Positions 55,930 through 64,000 of a stretch of DNA of 64,000 bases are shown here, one piece after another. A program made the translations under genes and the position numbers. Under the pieces are notes generated by a model. The model made no database searches and had not been told where the DNA came from. It saw nothing but the letters and a program-made list of their open reading frames with translations. Source of the DNA: Nageia nagi (lineage: Eukaryota; Pinophyta); NCBI GenBank assembly GCA_050084985.1, contig JBITNC010000001.1, positions 78,864,001-78,928,000 of the forward strand, written 5' to 3'. Each line of letters starts with the position of its first letter. Position 1 is the stretch's first letter.

Positions 55930-58250
55930 AACTTTGAATATCACTCTTTATCTCTTTAACAATTTTGACTAGTTCCCCCTTGTTTTGCTCAAACTCTTTT
56001 TCTTTCATTTAATGGGGTTGTTCTAACTCTACCTCAGTAAGCATTATGCTTTCAAACTCCTTTGTAAGATGGTTGATCTCATCCTTAATAAATTTGATAT
56101 GTTCTAAATCTTTTGTGATTCATTCTATTTATTTTTGGATCTATTTATTTTGATCACTAAACCATGCTTTATCTTATCTTTCTTCTTGGAGAAGTTTTTT
56201 TATCATTTCCTTCTCAATGCACAACTCTTCAGTATCCTTAGGCCATTTTTGTTGGAGATAGTGTAGTTCCTTATATTTTTTTAGTTTAAGGTTATCCATT
56301 TTAGCTTTGGTATTGGTTTGAGGTGGATCAATAGTTACTATCATGCTTTTAGGTTGCTAAGCTTCTTTTAGTTGGATAATTTCGTCTTTATATTGCTACA
56401 CCTTTGTCTTGTAGGTGTCTATTATTTTCTTCATCTCTTCCTATAAGTGTTGTTTAATTTTACTAATCTCTTTTTATGCATGGGTGGTAATGGCCTTCAA
56501 ATTCTCCTCAATGGTATGTTCACGGAGGAAATCAATGGAAGGAAAGTGTTGGTGGGGAGTTCAATGATGTTGGTAGGATAGGTGAGTTTTATGATAGTGG
56601 AAATGATCAATTGTATTATTTTACTAATCAATATAGTTAATGATATGGAAGGGTATTTGATATGTTTTTGTAAAATCAATTAAACTATACTTGTAATCTC
56701 TTGGTGTTGAAACTCCCAAGTTCAATGAAATGCCTCAATATTCCTATTCATAGCCTTGCTAATCAAGTAATGGTTGAGGATTGAGAAGTGGATTATATCA
56801 TCCATACTGGTAAGTTTTATTATTTAATGAACTATAAAATGGATGTGTTGTATGATTCTAGGCATTAATGGATCCATAGATGGCTATTTATTCCTATTCT
56901 AGTGAAATGGAAAAGCAATGACTATTGGCTACTAGTGGGTTGGTATATCGATTTAGTGGTGATGATGGTGGCATCTATCAAGTTATGATCTTGAGGTATA
57001 GATAATGAATGGGAAGTGGTTATCCTACTTGGGATTTTTGGCTCAATTCCTACTCCCTCTTTATCTTTCTCTTCTTAAGGTTCTTAATGATCTAAGATGT
57101 ACCATAGTTGATCATATATGGGAGCTTGGCCTCCAAGTGTGATGAGTTTATCTTATTACACCTCAACATTTTATCATGGGTAGTCACAAATAGATATAAT
57201 AAACTATCAATCATATTTAAATTGGTGATATCCTTCTTAGGTATCCTTGTGTTCCCTTGGATCATATTCCATACTTCCTTAACCCATGTTGTGAAGTTCA
57301 CTACTTAGCCATGTAGGTCATTGTAAAATTTGACTATCAATCATGTATTCTCCATATCAATTCACTCCATTTTAATGATAAATTACTCCCATAATTTTCT
57401 AATTTGTTGAACTTTTGACTTCAGTTTCTAAAAAAGCAATCTTTGTAAAAAGTACATGGTGGGCATAACCAAGAAAGTTTTATACTTAAATACTACATTC
57501 TTCTTCACTATGATCTTGATCAAATTATTATTCTACTTTAGCTACTCAAAAAACATATCAATGAGGGAAAATGCTCTATGTTGATGCATTATTTTGTAGG
57601 CCATCATTGACTATATTGTGGCAATAATATTGGTATTATTTTTGTAGTACAATATCTAAAAAATGACTACTAGTGTTGCTTGAATACAAATCAAAATAAT
57701 TGATCTCAACTACATGGCCTTTGTATTGGTATTTAGACCCATGATCTATTACATTATCATAAATTTTAATAGGTCCCTTCTTACCATTAAATGGTTATGG
57801 TTGAATCCCTTGTTTAGCCTGATAACTCATTTGAAAACTTCTTCTATAATTTTGTACAACTTATTTAGTCATATTTTTATGGTAGTGCTATATATAAACT
57901 TTAATACATTCCATAGGAACATAAAATTGGCATGTTTCATAGGTTCAACAAACCTACTATGTAAAACACCATCAGCTTCTCTGGTGTTAATTTTTCTATG
58001 TTTGGTTGTGCCTCTATAACTTTAGGGTTGGTCCTCTAATTTCATGGTCTTGATGTAAGACATGGAATCATTGATTCCCTCCATTTCATTTGGTACCTCC
58101 ATGAAGTGGTAGCTAAGTAGGATTTCTACAAATTGATCCTCATCCTAATTGATCAAATGCAACTACTTCCTTTTTGGTGCCATCTCCTTTACCTCTATTT
58201 CTAGTTCCTCTATCAGTATCTTCTACAACTCTTCATTACTAGTGGCTCTA
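55930..58250 (-). pseudogene. E13 extra ORF with long coiled coil
   Basis: On the minus strand, 56500 to 55930 reads as a Lys/Glu-rich helix: YKDEIIQLKEA, MDNLKLKKYKELHYLQQKW, EELCIEKEMIKKLL, LEHIKFIKDEINHL and KEKEFEQNKGELVKIVKEI. Heptad-like hydrophobic spacing is visible. To the right (56.5-58.2 kb) are less clear segments, among them MNFTTWVKEVWNMIQGNTR at 57.2-57.3 kb. The position behind integrase and the coiled coil match the extra ORF of E5 (27.5-30.3 kb). No known family is recognised. About one stop per 20 to 30 codons is present. Confidence 0.6.
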
Positions 58251-60250
58251 CCACTCCATCTATAATGTTGGGTTTATTTTGGTAAGATTTTATAGTTATG
58301 GGGCATTATCTTTATAGGGTTAAAAATTATTCAATGGTATCATGGTTTATTTAGTGGGTGAGGTGGTGTGCTATACTCATTTATTGGATTGATGATGGTG
58401 TATTACTCATTATGTGAGTACCATGCAAATTTAATGCATGCAACCCAATTTGTACTCCCTACTCATGTTGGATAGTTTCTCAAGGTGAGATTTGAATGCT
58501 ACATAACACTTTTATAGAATCAAAATATAGTATAAATCTTTTGCTTGTGTTTGTAATTTAATTATCATATGCAAAGGTAAAGGAGGGGTTTTTTTTAATT
58601 AATATTCTTAATATTTTGTAGATTAATATTTTTAGCCATAGTTCACTATAAATTTTCTATCACCTTCTATTTTTGTTGTTTATTTTCCTTATCTATTTTG
58701 TCATGATCATACTAATGGAGCCATAGATGGTGATGATCTAATTATTTGAAGGTGATGGAATTTTGGATGTAGAGCTAGAGTGGATGTTGCAATTATTAGA
58801 AGAGCACCATTGATAAGCTTAAGAGTAGGAAGAGTGATCGATATCTACTATGGTGTTATTGGTTCTATCATAGAGAGTGAATTATAACACAATTTAGGAG
58901 CTTCCACCTAGTTTCCATCATCCTTGTAGTCATTAATAATAGAGAGATAGTTAGGATAGGAGGTTCTCCTTTGATTTTTTGGTTGATCATGGGCTATATC
59001 ACTGCATGGTTTTTATTTTGCTATCATGTAGACTATCATTTATGGTCATTTATGATACTACTCCCATGGTTTATTTTTCTCCTATGTACTCCCCAACTTA
59101 ATAAGGTTTTGGGTAAGATACATTTTGTATTGCTAAGTTGTAAAAAGAAGTAGAAAGTAAGAAAATTTCTTAACTATCTCCAAAATCTATTGTAACTAAT
59201 CTATACAATGATAATATAAGTACATTTTAAAAAAATTTCATGTTATGAGAATCTTGCATCCTATCAAGGATTGTACCACTTTAGTCTATGCTTATTTACA
59301 AAACCTATTTGAATTTATCTATCTAATTTCCACAATTGTATGGTTCCTTCATCTTTAACAATGTGCAAAATGTAAGGCTCGAGCCATCAAATTCTATTTT
59401 TTTTGGGATGATGTTTATAACAACTATCATATAAAAAGACTTGGTCACTAATTTTGAATTTTTTATTTTTAAATATGTTTATCATGTCATGTTGTCTATC
59501 GATATTTTTGTTAGATTTTTTTCATGTAAGGTTATCTTTTGATTTTCATCCAATTGGCCAATAGTGAAAATTCATTCTTGTAATGATTGATTTTCATATT
59601 CATGTTACTAGGGTGATTATTAATATGATTATTTTGAATCATAAATTTGGTAAGTAGCTTTTTAATAGTGTGATTGACAAAATATTTTCCTTAATCACTT
59701 ATACTTTTCTTTGGGCATCCAAACCCTATAATTATATTTTAATATATGAACTTGGATGTTGTTAGCGTTGTATAATCTTTAACTACTTCCACTTCTACCC
59801 ATAGAGTGAGGTATTCCACTCTCATAATAATATATATTTCCCCTAATTTATGTTTTGGGGGTGATATAAGATCAATAAAATTGATCACCCAATTTTCAAA
59901 TGATTGAAAGGGTAGTACTAGTTGAAGTGGTAATTCATCCCATGTTGATCAATAATCAACTCTTTAGTAGATGTTGTAACTCTTAACATTAAAGTGGGCA
60001 TCTCAATGGAGAGTAATCCACCATAGTATATATTATAATACTTTCTTAATTATTTAATATCTACCTAAATGACCTCTAACTATGCCATCATGTGCTTTGC
60101 TAAGAATATCATCATGTTCATGTGGAAGGTTTATGCATCAAATTACTTTGTTCATAATGATTTTATAGAGTTCTCTTGATTTAAGGGTGTATGAAATTAC
60201 TTTCATAAGTAGTTTTATTTTCTATTTTGAAGATAATCCATCAAGGAATT
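58251..60250 (-). pseudogene. E13 integrase
   Basis: The minus strand near 60110 gives HEHDDILSKAHDGIVRGHLG, the HHCC finger region. Near 59860-59910 it gives WVINFIDLISPPKHKLGEIY, where WGIDFVGPI is expected; the first catalytic D is N. VEYLTLWVEVEVV follows, then GFGCPKKSISD-stop-GKYFV at about 59675-59720, which keeps the second catalytic D. The conserved Q after it has become a TAA stop. The C-terminal part toward 58.3 kb could not be aligned. It is inactive. Confidence 0.7.
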
Positions 60251-60299
60251 ATCTTGATGTTAGAAAGCCTATTATTTACTCTAGGTTAGCTAGAACTAC

Positions 60300-60960
60300 T
60301 TCTACTCAAAATTAATAAGCTCCTAGTAAGTCATCATCAATTTTTAAGACTAACATTATCGATTCTTGATAACATGTTGAGCATTGAACTTAAGTTACTT
60401 GGTTTGATAATGAATTTGAAGGTAAATTCTTTGAATAAGAATAACCAATGATATATCCTTCCTTGAATTACCTATTTGTTGATACAATATCTCAAAGCCT
60501 CATGATATATGAAGAAATGAATTTTTTGCTAACAAATAATGATAAATTTTTTGAAGGGCATATATCATAACTAGTGCTTCTTGCTCAGTGATTGTATAAT
60601 TCTTCTCTATAGATGCTATTTTTTAGTTGGCCAAATAAATTATATGGTCCAATTACCTTCACTAAGCTATGCCAATACAACACTTATTTCTTGAATGCTC
60701 ACATCTATCTGTACATGAAATTCCTTAGTCCAGTTGTGGAATATTAGTAGTAGGGCTTTAAATAATTTGAATTTCAATAGGTCAAATTTCTTTTAGTATT
60801 TTTGTGAACAATAGAATGGTCAATTTTTATTGGTTAATTCATCAATATGGGTAGCTAAAACTACATATATTTTGATGAACTTTCTGTAATAACTTATTGA
60901 TCCTTAAAACCTTCTTACTTGTTTTACTATTTTTGTTAGGGGTAAGTTCAATAGTACTAT
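60300..60960 (-). pseudogene. E13 RNase H and RT connection
   Basis: The minus strand reads LNLPLTKIVKQVRRF and GSISYYRKFIKIYVVLATHI (the G...YYR.FI pattern). Then come LLLIFHNWTKEFHVQIDVSI (catalytic D in QIDVS) and FIWPTKK. Frames change often. Catalytic E and third D positions could not be seen with confidence. Confidence 0.65.
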
Positions 60961-61620
60961 AATATTTTTTAGGTCTACCATCAATCCTTCCTTAAAAATT
61001 ATATTTCCTAATAGAACTCCATATGGTGTAGCAAAGTGATATTTTTCTTTTTAAATTAAGTGATATTTGTAATTTTGGATATCATTTGAACATTAGTCTT
61101 AATACCTAGGTATGGTTTTTCATGAACCCATATATTGTCCAATCATCTAGATAGACTTTTAGAAAGTCATGAATAAAGTATTTAAAATCTTGGATCATGA
61201 TTTGGAAGAATATTATTGGTGCACTTTTAAGCCCAAATAGCATAATGTTATACATGAATAATCCCCATTCAATTGTGAATGTTATTTTTGGATGATGTTC
61301 CTTGACAATTTGAACTTGGTGATATCCAAAAAACCCATCAATGAAGAAGTATACTTCATTTCCAGCAATAGTTTCTAGGGTTTCTTCTATGAATGGTGTG
61401 GGAAAGGCTTATGTTTGTAGGATTTATTATGTTCCCAAAATTCTACATAAATTATCATATCCCCTATCTATTTGTGTTTTATCACCATAGGGCTAATCCA
61501 TTCAATTTTATTGACTAGTGATATGATGCCTACTTCAAGCATTTAGTCTAATGTTTCTTTTACTTATGTTTTATAATTTGGGTTCAACTGATATGGTATT
61601 TATTTTCATAGTTTATAGTC
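60961..61620 (-). pseudogene. E13 reverse transcriptase
   Basis: On the minus strand this reads IEWISPMVIKHK, then HKPFPHPFIEETLETIAGNE and VYFFIDGFFGYHQVQIV (first catalytic D present). FTIEWGLFMYNIMLFGLKSA and IHDFLKVYLDDWTIYG follow, with an intact YLDD box at about 61127-61153. GVLLGNIIF then appears near 61010. This is the Athila/Tat-type RT. It is one of two RTs in the window whose YxDD box survives (the other is E5). Stops elsewhere disable it. Confidence 0.85.
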
Positions 61621-61949
61621 AAATTTTAATCTTATTTTCATGGTTCCAATCTCTTCTTTCATTCCCCATAGTTTCATCATATTTCATAGGAATAAATCTT
61701 TGTATTTGACTAATATTTTTGCAATTTTATTTACCTCTTCTTTGGTCCAATAGTCTCCTATTATGGCCATTTTGGTTCTATATTTATACCAATATTTAAT
61801 TTCATAGTTTTGATTTCATATATTTTTCTATGATTACTTCTCTTCCTCCTTCCTCAACTTTGTATTTAAGGTTCTCTAGTTTTTCATTTGGCTCCTCTAT
61901 ATCTACTTATTTTAATATTTTAGCAGCATTTTTTATCATTGGTAATGGG

Positions 61950-62480
61950 TGTATAGTTATCAATGTTACTATTAGTTGTACTATTTTGGAATAGGTCACT
62001 CATATAATAGTAGGTATAATGAGTAGGAAATTTTTGATTTGTAGTAGATATTTATGGATTAGGATATGGTCATCGTAAAACTTAAACATATGAATGAACA
62101 TTGGTTGTAGTGCATCCCAATTGGTCATTTCTCTTTTGAGGTCTTGGTGTATGTACCAAGCACATGGAATAATTATTAATGTATAATGGAATATATGTAC
62201 CCAAGTTTTGGATTGTAGATTGGTCAAATATTCTAGATTTTTGTTAGCAACCATATCTATCACATCAAATGTAGCCAATGAAGTGATCCTTAGAAAGGAG
62301 ACTGACATGGCTTGAAATAGTCCTAGGCACCAAACTAAGGAGCCATAAGCTAGTGAAATATTATATTATATTGGTTATAAATAATAACATCTTAATTATT
62401 TCCATGTTTTGGTAGGTAGGATATTTATATTAGCTCCTAAATCTAGCATAAAGTTCTTTACAAGTTTACCATTCATTATA
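61950..62480 (-). pseudogene. E13 aspartic protease
   Basis: The minus strand near 62410-62460 gives FMLDLGANINILPTKTWK, matching the DxG..VNILP..TW active-site string, with DLGA in place of DSGS. The following open stretch, 62000-62308, reads MSVSFLRITSLATFDVIDMV and fits the V..FEVI.IVD segment of relatives. A frame change lies between them. Role: processing of the Gag-Pol polyprotein. Confidence 0.75.
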
Positions 62481-63640
62481 GCTTCGATCAATATGCGTTT
62501 GTTTTTCCAACTTTTCAATGCTTTATATACTCTTTTCTTGATATATTTTTTATTCCAATATTTGGATAGTTATGTTAGTTTTGGTAGTAGATATTCTTGC
62601 TTAATAAGCTTACAAAATCATTTTAATAAGGTATTTTCTTCTTTTATCAGTTGTTGAGAAGATGTTTGTGGTCAAGACACTTGATAACCTTTTTTTTGTA
62701 ATCTTTGAATGATTTGTTGAGTTATTCAAATAATATCATGATATTATTTTGGGTCTAGATATTTTGGTTCTAATATGATTTTTTGTACTACTAGTTTGGT
62801 GAATCTTATTTTCTTTGTTCTTGATCAAGATGTTATACATGCAAATGGTACATCTAGAGAGGTTTTTCCTCTTAATATTAGAGTTGGCTAGGGTGGCTCT
62901 AGAATTAGAAGAAAATGGTACCTATTAGGTAGCTTTCATGTTTGAATTATTACTATTATTATTTTTTTATATTATATTATACATATCTTGAAATAATTTA
63001 GGGAAATTGGTGAAGATATGGTTGTTCATAATTTGGTAGAATTGTCAATATTTTTGTTAAATTTCATAAACCATTATAATATCTCATTTTTTTAATGAAG
63101 TTGTGAAATCAATAATAAATGTACCCTCATCTATAACATGTCATCATGTCCATTCATTCTCTAATATAAATAAATATTCCTTCCAATCATGGGTATCTTG
63201 CTAAAAGATAGGTAATTTTGTAGAAGCATCCATTTGTTATGATTTATGGTGTTGTTGTTACTATGGTTGGGTATTATGTTATTGTTGCTTATTTAGCTAA
63301 GGATTTAATATTTTCTATCAATGATATCAATTGGAAGTCCTAGGTTAGTACCTTTTTAATTGTATATCAAAATATTTTTTTCGTATAACCTCAAAGATAT
63401 CTTTAAATGGTGGTTCTGATACTTAATCTATAAGTAGAGTTAAGTAATGTCCTAGAGTTTTGGATCACTTAAAAGGAGAAATTTTGTTTTTGAATATTTC
63501 AAGATCATATAATGGCACAAGGGGATATTTTAAATTATGGGGGAATAGGTATTTGGTATGTCATCTTTACTGATTGATTATACCTATAATAATCATGTTA
63601 TTATCTATTTTGGGGTTAAAGGGTGTTATAGTGCTTTTCA
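62481..63640 (-). pseudogene. E13 gag-like remnant
   Basis: Minus-strand fragments near 63000-63250 read LPIF, then DTHDWKEYLFILENEW, HVIDEGTFIIDFTTSLKK and DIIMVYEI. This could be the capsid region of gag, but only the general helical pattern is seen. No zinc knuckle was found. The assignment rests mostly on position upstream of protease. Confidence 0.45.
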
Positions 63641-63643
63641 TAT

Positions 63644-64000
63644 TGTAGACACTTAAAATAAACCCTATTTTTAATTTAATAAATAAATAAATAAAACAAG
63701 TATTTTTCTAATATATATCACATTAAAATAATTATTGATTAAGATTGTGTAATATATATGCCATGAATAATCTTAACAAAAGTAAATCAAGAACAGACTA
63801 GGAGGATAGTCTGATCTCCGGAGAAGGTCGGTTCCTTATCTATTGGGCATAGAAAAAGTAACAAGAAAGGAAATAAAATGGGTTAGATTGCAGATGATAT
63901 GGCTTCTTGATAACTATGATCTGATCTCTCGTTGGCCTCATTTTTTACATTCTAGAATGCTCCACTTATCGACTCCGGCTATTTGATCACTCCTTGATGA
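63644..64000 (+). repeat. Start of another LTR (E14), cut by the window end
   Basis: It begins TGTAGACACTTAAAATAAAC, the same type of terminus as the LTRs of E4, E7 and E8. It is followed by a TAAA microsatellite (63681-63696). A GC-richer segment at 63800-64000 is unlike the rest of the window. Whether this is a 5', 3' or solo LTR cannot be told. Confidence 0.55.

Larger units (their letters stand above)
55925..63640 (-). mobile_element. Ty3/gypsy element E13 (Athila/Tat-like), no LTR seen
   Basis: The minus-strand interior, from right to left, is gag-like sequence (63.6-62.7 kb), protease (62.5-62.0 kb), RT (61.6-61.0 kb), RNase H (60.95-60.3 kb), integrase (60.25-58.6 kb) and a coiled-coil ORF (58.2-55.9 kb). 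The order is the same as in E5, including the extra ORF after integrase. Neither LTR could be recognised in the window. All genes have stops and frame changes. Confidence 0.75.

Overview
The window is AT-rich plant nuclear DNA made almost entirely of old, nested retrotransposons. I found no intact host gene, rRNA, tRNA or CRISPR array. The plant call rests on the families seen: Tat/Athila-like and chromovirus-like Ty3/gypsy elements, Ty1/copia LTRs, an L1-type LINE with a DUF4283-like ORF1, and gag-only LTR elements. The density and decay suit a very large genome, perhaps a gymnosperm, but the species cannot be fixed from sequence alone. Elements are called E1 to E14 below.

Layout. 1-829: no gene. 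830-1651: solo or 3' LTR. 1652-2387 and 8238-about 11600 (minus): a Tat-like element (E1) split by a chromovirus-like element E2 (2393-8232, minus) that keeps both LTRs, PBS, PPT and a near-perfect 5-bp target duplication. 12232-13152, 18691-20860 and probably 31553-about 35520 (plus): a second Tat-like element (E3). Its reverse transcriptase is split by E4 (13153-18690, a gag-only LTR element). Its 3' end appears displaced by E5 (20861-31552, a nearly complete Ty3/gypsy element). E3 pol also carries an internal inversion. 35528-37330: possible E3 3' LTR. 37340-38840 (minus): gag of E6, whose 5' LTR (38841-39013 plus 45605-46121) is split by E7 (39019-45599, minus).

E7 is the youngest-looking element. 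It has an almost open gag frame, no pol, two tandem arrays, a repeated dyad motif, and a gene-like module on the opposite strand. 46122-49060 (plus): two gag remnants around one LTR (E8). 49091-49658: copia LTR (E9). 49980-52348: L1-type LINE (E10). 52349-52680: copia LTR (E11). 52681-54600: nothing recognised. 54650-55910: copia gag and a possible LTR (E12). 55930-63640 (minus): a Ty3/gypsy element with protease, RT, RNase H, integrase and a coiled-coil ORF (E13). 63644-64000: start of another LTR (E14).

Several LTRs (830, E4, E6, E7, E8, E14) begin with a related TGTnnACACCTAAAAT-type end. E4, E6 and E7 share a TGGTGAAC-type primer-binding site, and E4 and E7 share a PPT core. They look like one superfamily of gag-only (TR-GAG-like) parasites that would need pol from elements such as E5 or E13. 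All coding regions carry stops or frameshifts, many at conserved glutamine or tryptophan positions, as expected of long-silenced methylated repeats.
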